Origin: an uncultured Oscillospiraceae bacterium
Lineage (GTDB): Bacteria; Bacillota; Clostridia; Oscillospirales; Ruminococcaceae
Length of the DNA stretch: 14,494 bases
Direction: 5' to 3'
Assembly: GCA_900553955.1 (NCBI GenBank)
Contig: USFO01000034.1
Coordinates: 1-14,494, forward strand
The translations under genes and the position numbers were made by a program. The stretch's first letter is position 1. Each line of letters opens with the position of its first letter. Below, in pieces: positions 5,816 to 13,298 of the stretch. The notes under the pieces were generated by a model that saw nothing but the letters and a program-made list of their open reading frames with translations, was not told where the DNA came from and searched no databases.

Positions 5816-6413
5816 CATAATCCTCCTCGTCGTCGTCGGCAAGCTCCTCAAAGATTTCCTTAAGGTCGGCAATTCCCTCTCCGGTTTCGGTACTCGTCCA
5901 AATCATTGTAATCTGATCTGCACAGGGGATTTCATCCATAAATGCCTTCTCACGCTTTTTGCGTTCGGATTTATTCAGCTTGTCGCACTTCGTAAGAGCT
6001 ATGATAAAGGGCATTTCACTGTCTATCATAAAGTTAATCATCTGGATATCATCCTTGGTCGGCTCGTGGCGGCTGTCCACAAGCTGCACCACCAAACGAA
6101 TATCACGGTCGCTCAACAGGTAGCCCTCCACCAAATCCGCCCAACGCTTTTTGTCGCTTTGAGATACCTTTGCGTAACCGTACCCCGGCAAGTCAACGAA
6201 CTTTACACCATCCACATCATAGAAGTTGACGGTTACGGTTTTGCCCGGCTGACTGGAAACGCGAGCAAGCGCTTTGCGCCCGAAAATGGCGTTCATGAGG
6301 GAGGATTTGCCCACGTTGGAATGTCCTGCAAAGGCAAATTCGACATTTTCATCCTTAGGAAGCTGCTTTGAAGTACCGTATGCCGCTTCAAAAACGGCTT
6401 TATTATAGTTCAT
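5802..6413 (-). CDS. engB: ribosome biogenesis GTP-binding protein EngB (YsxC/YihA)
   Basis: This is a small essential-type GTPase of the TrmE-Era-EngA class that assists assembly of the large ribosomal subunit. The product is 203 residues. G1 is GHSNVGKSS (30-38), G3 is DLPGYG (74-79), G4 is TKCDK (141-145), with a TST at the G5 position. The QPGKTVTVNFY stretch is the family's switch I region. AAAGGA lies 8 bases before the ATG. The C-terminus is a run of acidic residues (ELADDDEEDYDDAE) whose codons also provide the ribosome site and start codons of the downstream methyltransferase. The gene follows lon by 12 bases, the conserved lon-engB pairing of Firmicutes. Confidence 0.95.
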   Translation of the reverse strand: MNYNKAVFEAAYGTSKQLPKDENVEFAFAGHSNVGKSSLMNAIFGRKALARVSSQPGKTVTVNFYDVDGVKFVDLPGYGYAKVSQSDKKRWADLVEGYLLSDRDIRLVVQLVDSRHEPTKDDIQMINFMIDSEMPFIIALTKCDKLNKSERKKREKAFMDEIPCADQITMIWTSTETGEGIADLKEIFEELADDDEEDYDDAE

Positions 6414-6425
6414 AGAATTCGTCCT

Positions 6426-8858
6426 TTACTGGATATTGATTACCGCAGGCTTTTTATCCATGGAAACAATCGGCATTTCTTGGGAAATGTACGAGCTTTC
6501 ATGGGTGATAATCGGCTCCGTAGGCTTCACAAGCGCAGCCTTGAGCACCGTTTCGGCATCACTTGCCGGAACAAATGCGAGAGCATTCTTAACCACCGGG
6601 TCAATATCCTCAAGATCCGGCAGGTTATCCTGCGGAATTATCACGGTTTTAACTCCGGCGCGGTATGCCGCCATGGTCTTTTCCTTGAGTCCGCCGATGG
6701 GCAGAACCCTGCCGCGCAGGGTGATTTCGCCGGTCATTGCAACCTCGCGCCGTACCGGAATTCCGGAAAGCGCGGAAACAATCGCCGTGCAGAGAGTCAC
6801 GCCCGCAGAGGGTCCGTCTTTCGGAACGGCGCCCTCCGGCACATGGATATGAATATCCTTCGTCTTATAAAAATCATGCTCAATGCCGTATTTTTCGGTG
6901 CAGGAACGCACATAGCTTATCGCCGTGCGCGCAGATTCCTTCATCACGTCGCCGAGGTTTCCGGTAAGCTCGATTTTTCCGCTGCCGTCAAGAATTGCCG
7001 TTTCTACCTGGAGCATATCGCCGCCCACGGCAGTCCACGCAAGCCCATTTACAAGTCCCACTGCGTTTTCGCTTTGTATTGTTTCAGGTTTAAATTTCTT
7101 CGTGCCAAGATAGTCTGTAATATTCTCTGCCTTTACAACCACTTTTTCAGTTTCTTTTCCGACGATAGCTTTCGCTGCCTTGCGGCAAAGCGCGCCGATG
7201 GTACGCTCAAGATTACGAACTCCTGCTTCGCGGGTGTAATAGTCAAGCACCGCATAAAGCGCGTCATCGGAAATTTTAAGCTCCTTTGCGGAAAGTCCGT
7301 GGCGCTTCATCTCTTTCTTTACAAGATGGCGCTTTGCAATCTGGAATTTTTCTTCTCTTGTGTAGGAAGAAAGCTCGATTACCTCCATACGGTCAAGCAG
7401 CGGCTCCGGAACCGTGCTCAAATCGTTCGCGGTGGTTATAAAGAGAATATCGGAAAGGTCAAAAGGAATTTCAATATAATGGTCGCGGAAAGCCACATTC
7501 TGCTCCGGATCAAGCACCTCAAGCATGGCGGAAGCCGGGTCGCCCCTGAAATCGTTGCCCATTTTGTCGATTTCATCGAGCAAAATGAGTGCGTTTTTGC
7601 TTCCCGCAAGCTTCACGGCGTTCATAATTCTGCCGGGCATAGCTCCGATATAAGTCTTTCTGTGACCGCGAATGTCGGATTCATCTTTCATTCCGCCGAG
7701 GGAAATTCTCGTATATTTTCTTCCCATGGCAAGGGCGATATCCTTTGCGATGGAGGTTTTGCCCACTCCGGGAGGACCCGCAAGGCAGATTATCTGCCCC
7801 TTGATGTCCGGTGCAAGCTTGCGAACCGCAAGCAGCTCCAAAATACGCTCTTTAACCTTATCAAGTCCATAGTGGTTCTTATCAAGCTGCTTTTTCGCTT
7901 TTTCGAGGTCGATTTTCTCGGTGGTTTTCTTGTTCCACGGAAGCGCCAGGCAAGTATCAAGATAGCCTCTTATTACGCTGGATTCATGGCTGTTCGGCGG
8001 CATTTTGAAAAGCCTGTCCGTTTCTTCAAGCAGCTTTTCGCGTGCCTCGCCCTCAAGTCCCAAATCCTCAATTTTGCGGCGGTAAACATCCGCTTCTTCC
8101 TGAACATTTTCACCGTCGCCAAGCTCGTCCGTGATAACTTTAAGCTGCTCACGCAGGTAATATTCGCGCTGATTTTGGTCAACGCTGTCCTTCACCTTCT
8201 CGAAAATGTCGTGCTCAACGTTCAGAATGTTGTTCTCATTTTCGAGCACGGTGGCAAGCATTTCAAGGCGCTTTACATAGTTCGATTCCTCAAGAATGTC
8301 CTGCTTATCCTCCGGGTCGATATTCAGATTACCCGTGAGGAACTCGCCGAGCAGCTCCGGGTCATCGGTGGTAAGCGCCTTTATGACCATTTCCTTAGGC
8401 ATTTTCGGAACGAGATATGTATATTCGTTAAATAAGTCCTTTACGGTGCGCATAAGCGCAGCGCAAAGAATTGATTTTTTCGGCTTTATTGTTTTAATCG
8501 GATATTCCTCAACCTGTACGATAAAGTACGGGTTTTCGGAAACAACGTCCACCAGCTTTGCACGGTATTTGCCTTCAACAAGCACGCGAACGGTGTCTTC
8601 ATCGGATTTGAGCACCTGACGAACCTCCGCCACAACGCCCACTTTATTGACGCCCTTTGCGTCTATCTCGTCCTCTTCAATATTCTTCTGTGCGGAAAGA
8701 AAAACGGTTCTGTCGCCTTTCATAACCTCCTCAAGGGCGGCTATGGATTTTTTTCTGCCTACATCGAAATGCAGTATCATATTCGGAAACAGAACAATTC
8801 CGCGCATTGCTATCATCGGAAGTGTTTTTGTTTCAAGGATTTCATTTTCGGTTGCCAT
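6426..8858 (-). CDS. lon: ATP-dependent Lon protease
   Basis: Lon is a cytoplasmic homohexameric AAA+ serine protease that degrades misfolded and some regulatory proteins. The product is 810 residues, full length for LonA. The N-terminal substrate-binding domain starts near residue 10 (KTLPMIAMRGIVLFPNMIL). Walker A is GPPGVGKT (361-368), Walker B is LILLDEIDK, and the sensor region has FITTAND and LLDRMEVIEL. The proteolytic Ser-Lys dyad is Ser684 in KDGPSAGV and Lys725 in GGLKEK. GGGAGG precedes the ATG with about 7 bases of spacing. The gene lies downstream of clpX across a hairpin with a T-rich tail. I see no promoter between that hairpin and lon, so it may depend on read-through. I saw no HrcA (CIRCE) or CtsR-type operator upstream. 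Confidence 0.97.
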   Translation of the reverse strand: MATENEILETKTLPMIAMRGIVLFPNMILHFDVGRKKSIAALEEVMKGDRTVFLSAQKNIEEDEIDAKGVNKVGVVAEVRQVLKSDEDTVRVLVEGKYRAKLVDVVSENPYFIVQVEEYPIKTIKPKKSILCAALMRTVKDLFNEYTYLVPKMPKEMVIKALTTDDPELLGEFLTGNLNIDPEDKQDILEESNYVKRLEMLATVLENENNILNVEHDIFEKVKDSVDQNQREYYLREQLKVITDELGDGENVQEEADVYRRKIEDLGLEGEAREKLLEETDRLFKMPPNSHESSVIRGYLDTCLALPWNKKTTEKIDLEKAKKQLDKNHYGLDKVKERILELLAVRKLAPDIKGQIICLAGPPGVGKTSIAKDIALAMGRKYTRISLGGMKDESDIRGHRKTYIGAMPGRIMNAVKLAGSKNALILLDEIDKMGNDFRGDPASAMLEVLDPEQNVAFRDHYIEIPFDLSDILFITTANDLSTVPEPLLDRMEVIELSSYTREEKFQIAKRHLVKKEMKRHGLSAKELKISDDALYAVLDYYTREAGVRNLERTIGALCRKAAKAIVGKETEKVVVKAENITDYLGTKKFKPETIQSENAVGLVNGLAWTAVGGDMLQVETAILDGSGKIELTGNLGDVMKESARTAISYVRSCTEKYGIEHDFYKTKDIHIHVPEGAVPKDGPSAGVTLCTAIVSALSGIPVRREVAMTGEITLRGRVLPIGGLKEKTMAAYRAGVKTVIIPQDNLPDLEDIDPVVKNALAFVPASDAETVLKAALVKPTEPIITHESSYISQEMPIVSMDKKPAVINIQ

Positions 8859-8886
8859 TTTTTCACCTCCCGGCAGGGTTATAAGA

Positions 8887-8924
8887 AAAGCAGCCCCTGC
8901 GAGTTACCCCAAAAGGGCTGCTTT
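8887..8924 (-). terminator. intercistronic terminator between clpX and lon
   Basis: In the minus-strand RNA a 10-bp stem (AAAGCAGCCC with GGGCTGCTTT; 8915-8924 and 8887-8896) closes an 18-base loop. It is followed by CTTTTCTTAT. It starts 6 bases after the clpX stop codon. The large loop and short T-tract suggest partial rather than complete termination. Confidence 0.7.
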
Positions 8925-8929
8925 GTTTA

Positions 8930-10243
8930 TCAGTTTTCGGCTGTGGTTGCAATTTCAAGCGGAACATGCTTTTTAAGCGGGTTGCGCTCAATTCGCGGTG
9001 CGCCACTTCCGTTTACGCAGTCCTCTCCGATTATAACCGCTTCGACGGTTTCGTCTGACGGAATGTCAAACATCAGCCCAGTGAGGGTTTCCTCCATAAT
9101 GGAGCGAAGTCCGCGCGCACCGGTCTTTCTGTCGATTGCTTTCTGCGCAATGGCTTCAAGCGCGGCGTCCGTAAACTTGAGGTTTACGCCGTCTATGTTG
9201 AAAATTTTCTGATACTGTTTGACAAGACTGTTTTTCGGTTCGGTCAAAATTCTGACAAGCGCCTTTTTGTCAAGGCTGTCAAGAGTCGTGATTACCGGCA
9301 GACGGCCCACCATCTCCGGAATAATTCCGAACTTTACAAGATCGTGCGGAGTTACTTTTTTAAGCAGCTCGGTGCGTTCCTTGGATTTTTGGCTCATTAC
9401 ATTTGCGCCAAAGCCCATTGCGGAGCTTGCAATACGCTTTTCGATAATCGGCTCTATGCCCTCGAAGGAGCCGCCGCAGATAAACAGGATATTTGTGGTG
9501 TCTATCTGTATAAACTCCTGCTGCGGGTGCTTTCTGCCACCCTGCGGCGGCACGTTGGAAACGGTGCCCTCCAGCATTTTAAGCAGTGCCTGCTGAACGC
9601 CTTCGCCGCCCACATCTCTTGTAATAGAGGGGTTCTCGGACTTTCTGGTAATCTTATCTATTTCATCAACATAGATAATTCCGCGCTGTGCGGCTTCTAT
9701 GTCAAAATCTGCCGCCTGAATAAGGCGCAGCAGAACGTTTTCCGCATCCTCGCCAACATAACCGGCCTCGGTAATGGTAGTTGCGTCAGCAATGGCGAAG
9801 GGCACTCCAAGAACCCGCGCAAGGGTCTGTGCAAGCAGCGTTTTGCCCGTACCGGTGGGACCGAGCAGCAGCACGTTGCTCTTTTGCAGCTCCACATCGT
9901 CGGTGTCTACCCTGCTCAAAATGCGCTTGTAGTGGTTATAAACCGCAACGCAGAGTATGCGCTTTGCTTCGTCCTGTCCGATTACATATTTATCAAGAAC
10001 AGCTTTCAGCTCCGCAGGCTTAAGCAGCGTTGCGGGGTCGATTACCGGCTTATTCTTTTCGATTTTTTTGCGCTTCGTCTTTGCAAGCGGGTCATCCTCA
10101 CCCTCGTAAATTATGTTCATGCAAAGGTCAACGCATTCGTCACAAATGCACACACCGGGACCGCTTATCATTTTATAAACCATGTCCTGAGTCTTTCCGC
10201 AGAAAGAACAGCGCATAACTTTGTGATCGTCTCTATTGGCCAT
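8930..10243 (-). CDS. clpX: ATP-dependent Clp protease ATP-binding subunit ClpX
   Basis: ClpX is the hexameric AAA+ unfoldase that selects substrates and feeds them to ClpP, the gene directly upstream. The product is 437 residues. The N-terminal zinc-binding domain has Cys12, Cys15, Cys34 and Cys37 (CSFC and CICDEC). Walker A is GPTGTGKT (128-135), the pore loop is GYVGED, Walker B is IIYVDEIDK, and the arginine-finger and sensor regions and the C-terminal KTGARGLRSIME segment are all present. A LGF/IGF-type ClpP-contact loop was not examined residue by residue, but the length is normal. GGAGG lies 6 bases before the ATG. It follows clpP by 24 bases and is surely co-transcribed with it. Confidence 0.97.
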   Translation of the reverse strand: MANRDDHKVMRCSFCGKTQDMVYKMISGPGVCICDECVDLCMNIIYEGEDDPLAKTKRKKIEKNKPVIDPATLLKPAELKAVLDKYVIGQDEAKRILCVAVYNHYKRILSRVDTDDVELQKSNVLLLGPTGTGKTLLAQTLARVLGVPFAIADATTITEAGYVGEDAENVLLRLIQAADFDIEAAQRGIIYVDEIDKITRKSENPSITRDVGGEGVQQALLKMLEGTVSNVPPQGGRKHPQQEFIQIDTTNILFICGGSFEGIEPIIEKRIASSAMGFGANVMSQKSKERTELLKKVTPHDLVKFGIIPEMVGRLPVITTLDSLDKKALVRILTEPKNSLVKQYQKIFNIDGVNLKFTDAALEAIAQKAIDRKTGARGLRSIMEETLTGLMFDIPSDETVEAVIIGEDCVNGSGAPRIERNPLKKHVPLEIATTAEN

Positions 10244-10267
10244 ATAGTGCCTCCGAATTATGTTAAA

Positions 10268-10852
10268 TTATTCTCTGTGGTCAATAACCTTATCAACAAG
10301 GCCGTATTCCATTGCTTCCTTTGCGGTCATGAAGTTATCTCTGTCGGTATCACGGCAAATTTCTTCATAGGACTTTCCGGTCTGCTCGGAAAGCATACGG
10401 TTCATCTTTTCGCGAATTGCGATAATGTGGTCTGCGTGGATTTTAATATCGGAAGCCTGACCCTGCATTCCGCCAAGAGGCTGGTGAATCATAATCTCGC
10501 TGTTAGGAAGCGCGAAGCGTTTGCCTTTTGCGCCGGAACTGAGCAGGAAAGACGCCATGGAAGCAGCCATTCCTATGCAGATGGTGGAAACATCACATTT
10601 GATGTAGTTCATGGTATCGTAAATAGCCATGCCTGCGGAAATGGAACCACCCGGGCTGTTGATATAAAGACTTATGTCCTTGTCGGGATCCTGACCTTCA
10701 AGATAAAGAAGCTGTGCTACAACAAGGCTTGCGGTGGTGTCGTTTACTTCATCGCAAAGCATTATAATTCTGTCATTAAGCAGTCTGGAAAAAATGTCGT
10801 AAGAGCGCTCGCCCCTGTTTGTCTGCTCAACTACCATTGGCACTAAGCTCAT
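10268..10852 (-). CDS. clpP: ATP-dependent Clp protease proteolytic subunit ClpP
   Basis: ClpP is the tetradecameric serine protease barrel that works with ClpX. The product is 194 residues, typical length. The catalytic triad is Ser98 (GMAASMAS), His123 (IMIHQPLGG) and Asp172 in the DTDRDNFM segment. The oligomer-gating motif SPGGS is present. The start at 10852 is chosen because AAAGGAG lies 8 bases upstream and the product begins MSLVPMVVEQT as in other ClpP. An in-frame ATG at 10885 has no ribosome site. The N-terminal propeptide is short, as usual in Firmicutes. A hairpin terminator separates it from tig. I found no CtsR-type heptad repeat (GGTCAAA) in the leader. Confidence 0.97.
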   Translation of the reverse strand: MSLVPMVVEQTNRGERSYDIFSRLLNDRIIMLCDEVNDTTASLVVAQLLYLEGQDPDKDISLYINSPGGSISAGMAIYDTMNYIKCDVSTICIGMAASMASFLLSSGAKGKRFALPNSEIMIHQPLGGMQGQASDIKIHADHIIAIREKMNRMLSEQTGKSYEEICRDTDRDNFMTAKEAMEYGLVDKVIDHRE

Positions 10853-10870
10853 CGGTATCACTCCTTTTAT

Positions 10871-10888
10871 AATTTGCTGTCGCAAATT
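10871..10888. repeat. inverted repeat in the clpP leader
   Basis: A 7-bp perfect dyad, aatttgc and gcaaatt, is separated by 4 bases. It lies between the tig terminator and the clpP ribosome site. It could be a protein-binding operator or an mRNA hairpin next to the Shine-Dalgarno. It does not match CIRCE or the CtsR operator. Confidence 0.4.
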
Positions 10889-10902
10889 GTCTTATTTTAT
10901 AA

Positions 10903-10933
10903 AGGACCTCCGGAAATATATTCCGGAGATCCT
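10903..10933 (-). terminator. intrinsic terminator after tig
   Basis: In the minus-strand RNA a 13-bp stem (AGGATCTCCGGAA with TTCCGGAGGTCCT, one G-U pair; 10921-10933 and 10903-10915) closes a 5-base loop. It is followed by TTTATAAAATAAG. The stem is strong but the T-run short. It sits about 55 bases after the tig stop codon and upstream of clpP. Confidence 0.75.
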
Positions 10934-10988
10934 CCAATACAAACGATTATATTGCAGTTTCTCCTGAAACCGTGGGTCAGAAAGCCGA

Positions 10989-12464
10989 TTAGTCCATGGA
11001 AGGATCTATATCATCGGATTTCTTTTTGCGGGGAGCGCGTTTTTTTGGTGCTTCTTCCGCAGGTGCGGGCTCTTCGGCTTTAACAGCCTCCTCCGCGGTG
11101 GATTCTTCAACCTTTTCGGCTTTCTTTCTGGTGCAGGTGCGTTTTTTCTTGGGAGCTTCCTCTGCAGGCTTCTCCTCCTCTGCGCCGTCAACTACTTCTG
11201 CGGCTTCGCGGACAAGCTTGATAGCTTTTTCTACGCAAAGATCCTGTGCAAGGTCTTCTACGGGAACTATCTGGCGGATCTGCTCCTCTTTCATCTCATA
11301 ACGCTCTGCAAGATTCTTAAACTCTTCGTTCATTTCTTCCTCGGTCATGGTGATGTTCTCCATCTGTGCGATTGCTTCAAGGGCAAGACGGATTTTTACC
11401 TGACGCTCTGCCTGAGGTCTAAATCCTGCAAGGAAGGTTTCTTTGTCGGCACCGGTGTATTTGAGGTACTCATCAAGAGTAAGACCGGACTGTGCAAGTC
11501 TGTTTTCAAAGTCGGAAGCCATGTCTTCGATTCTTGCTTCGTACATGCACTCCGGAATTTCAGCTTCAGTGTTGGCGATAAGAACATCTACAAGCTGTTC
11601 CTCAACCTGCTTGTCGGTGTCTTCGTCAGCTTTCTTCTGAAGTCTGTCTTTGATGCTGGCTTTAAGCTCGTCAAGGGTATCGTATTCACTTACATCCTTT
11701 GCGAAATCGTCATCAGCAGCGGGAAGCTCTTTGCTCTTGATGGCATGGAGCTTGCATTTAAATACAACCGGCGCGCCTTTAAGCTCTTCAGAAGGATAAT
11801 CCTCCGGGAAAGATACATTTACATCAAATTCGTCGCCGACATTGTGACCGCAAACCTGCTCTTCAAAGCCGGGAATGAAAGAACCGGAGCCGAGAGTGAG
11901 GTCATAATGCTCGCCCTTGCCGCCCTCGAACGCAACGTCGTCCTTGAAGCCTTCGTAGTCGATTTCGGCAATATCGCCGTTCTGAGCGGGTCTGCCTTCA
12001 ACGTCAACATATCTTGCGTTTCTCTCAAGCATACGGTTGAGCTCTGCGTCAACCTGTTCGTCGGAAACGGTAACAACATTTTTGGTAACTTTAATGCCTT
12101 TATAGTCTTTAACTTTGACTTCGGGCTTTACGGTAACGGTCGCAGTAAAGGTGTAGCCGTCCTCGGAACATTCAACAAGCTCGATGTCGGCACGGTCAAC
12201 GGGAACGATGTCTGCCTGCTTAACAGCAGCGTCATAAGCATAGCCATAGGTTTCGTTTACTGCGTCCTGATAGAAATATTCTCTGCCATATGCTTTTTCA
12301 AGCAGTGCTTTAGGTGCTTTACCCTTGCGGAAGCCCGGAACGGTAAGCTTTTTGCCTTTTTCTCTTATAGCGGCGTCAACGGCACGACCGAATTCTTCGG
12401 CGGTGACTTTAACGGTAAGCTTAGCTTCGTTAGTTCCGGTTTTTTCAAATTGTGTCAGTTCCAT
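10989..12464 (-). CDS. tig: trigger factor with a charged C-terminal tail
   Basis: Trigger factor is the ribosome-bound chaperone that meets nascent chains at the exit tunnel. The product is 491 residues, about 60 longer than usual. The ribosome-binding loop is GFRKGKAPKALLEKAYG (44-60). The FKBP-type prolyl isomerase domain spans about 160-245 (AEIDYEGF, GSGSFIPGFEEQ, VSFPEDYP). The helical chaperone arms cover about 250-426. Residues 427-491 form an extra low-complexity tail that alternates Glu/Ala/Pro-rich and Lys/Arg-rich blocks and contains the imperfect repeat PAEEAPKKKR / PAEEAPKKRAPRKKK. The start at 12464 is chosen because AGGAGG lies 7 bases upstream and MELTQFEKTG is the usual N-terminus. 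It is the first gene of tig-clpP-clpX, with a promoter just upstream. Confidence 0.95.
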   Translation of the reverse strand: MELTQFEKTGTNEAKLTVKVTAEEFGRAVDAAIREKGKKLTVPGFRKGKAPKALLEKAYGREYFYQDAVNETYGYAYDAAVKQADIVPVDRADIELVECSEDGYTFTATVTVKPEVKVKDYKGIKVTKNVVTVSDEQVDAELNRMLERNARYVDVEGRPAQNGDIAEIDYEGFKDDVAFEGGKGEHYDLTLGSGSFIPGFEEQVCGHNVGDEFDVNVSFPEDYPSEELKGAPVVFKCKLHAIKSKELPAADDDFAKDVSEYDTLDELKASIKDRLQKKADEDTDKQVEEQLVDVLIANTEAEIPECMYEARIEDMASDFENRLAQSGLTLDEYLKYTGADKETFLAGFRPQAERQVKIRLALEAIAQMENITMTEEEMNEEFKNLAERYEMKEEQIRQIVPVEDLAQDLCVEKAIKLVREAAEVVDGAEEEKPAEEAPKKKRTCTRKKAEKVEESTAEEAVKAEEPAPAEEAPKKRAPRKKKSDDIDPSMD

Positions 12465-12501
12465 TATGTTTCCTCCTGATAGATGCTTTTTCAACTCGTA
12501 T

Positions 12502-12510
12502 AGTATATCA
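12502..12510 (-). promoter_or_regulatory. extended -10 promoter of tig
   Basis: The minus strand reads TGATATACT, an extended -10 with TATACT at 12502-12507 and TG one base upstream. The position 17 bases further upstream carries only a weak -35 (TGGTAA). The predicted start near 12495 gives a leader of about 30 bases ending in the AGGAGG of tig. The surrounding 119-base gap is very AT-rich and shows no GC-rich terminator for the upstream gene. Confidence 0.5.
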
Positions 12511-12583
12511 CAGTATTTCTCAAATTACCAGTATTAAATTATAATATTTACACTTAATTATTAAAAAATTAAAAGAATTTCGT

Positions 12584-13273
12584 CTATTCAATGGGAAAAA
12601 GCTTAAAACCGAGGTGGTCTGCGGAAATAAGCTTGAAATTTATCCCCATATATTCGCCCTCGTTGACCGCGCCCCGCGCCGCTCCGTGAATATGCCCGTA
12701 ATAGACCCTCTTTACACCGTATTTATAGAGCACATCAAAGATGTTCGGAACCATTTCGTTAGCGTAAACCGGCGGATAATGCAAAAAAACTATTTTTTCC
12801 GCATCGGGGTATTGCAGTGAGTCCTTGAGCGAAAGCTCAAGGCGCGCCGCCTCCCTTGCGGAAATCTTCAAATCGTGAGCCTCGTTCGGCATAAAAACCC
12901 AACCACGAGTTCCGCAAAGTGCCTTTCCTTCGCAAAGCACTGAGTTATTATGGAGAATTCCTATGGTTTTTAATCCCTTTTCAGTAAAGAATTTTTCGGC
13001 TTTAGTGCGCGTAGTCCACCAATAGTCGTGGTTGCCTTTCATCACAAGCTTTTTGCCGGGCAGCGCCTCAATAAACTGAAAATCCGGCAGCGCTTCCTCA
13101 AGATCAATGCCCCATGAAAAGTCGCCCGGAATAACCACGGTGTCCTCCGGCTTCACGCTTTCGCGCCAGCTTTGCTCTATGCGGTTTACATAGTCGTACC
13201 AGCCTCGGAAGTTATCCATCGGCTTATCCGTTCCGAGTGAAAGATGCAGATCCGCCATTGCCCAAATTGCCAT
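12584..13273 (-). CDS. calcineurin-like metallophosphoesterase
   Basis: The product is a 229-residue cytoplasmic protein of the calcineurin-like phosphoesterase superfamily, which uses two metal ions to split phosphate esters. Metal ligands lie in order in DLH (8-10), GD (50-51), GNHD (80-83), His165 in FLHYPP and GHIHG (193-197), so the active site looks complete. There is no signal peptide or membrane segment. The physiological substrate is not predictable. AGGGAGG lies 8 bases before the ATG. It follows the dipeptidase gene by 25 bases and so is likely in the same transcript. The gene downstream, tig, has its own promoter. Confidence 0.88.
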   Translation of the reverse strand: MAIWAMADLHLSLGTDKPMDNFRGWYDYVNRIEQSWRESVKPEDTVVIPGDFSWGIDLEEALPDFQFIEALPGKKLVMKGNHDYWWTTRTKAEKFFTEKGLKTIGILHNNSVLCEGKALCGTRGWVFMPNEAHDLKISAREAARLELSLKDSLQYPDAEKIVFLHYPPVYANEMVPNIFDVLYKYGVKRVYYGHIHGAARGAVNEGEYMGINFKLISADHLGFKLFPIE

Positions 13274-13298
13274 GGATATAACCTCCCTCTTTGCAAAA

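Noticed and set aside
6480..8435. A 651-codon open frame on the plus strand opposite lon
   Set aside because: It is the mirror frame of a highly conserved protease gene, has no ribosome site, and its translation shows no recognisable domain. Long antisense frames are expected opposite genes with this codon use.
9344..10846. A 500-codon open frame on the plus strand opposite clpX and clpP
   Set aside because: It spans two well-recognised genes on the other strand and the gap between them, has no ribosome site, and looks like a codon-bias shadow.
10853..10988. CIRCE or CtsR heat-shock operator before clpP
   Set aside because: Neither the TTAGCACTC-N9-GAGTGCTAA pattern nor a GGTCAAA tandem heptad is present. 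The TGAGCAC motif elsewhere is also not CIRCE, as spacing and flanks differ.
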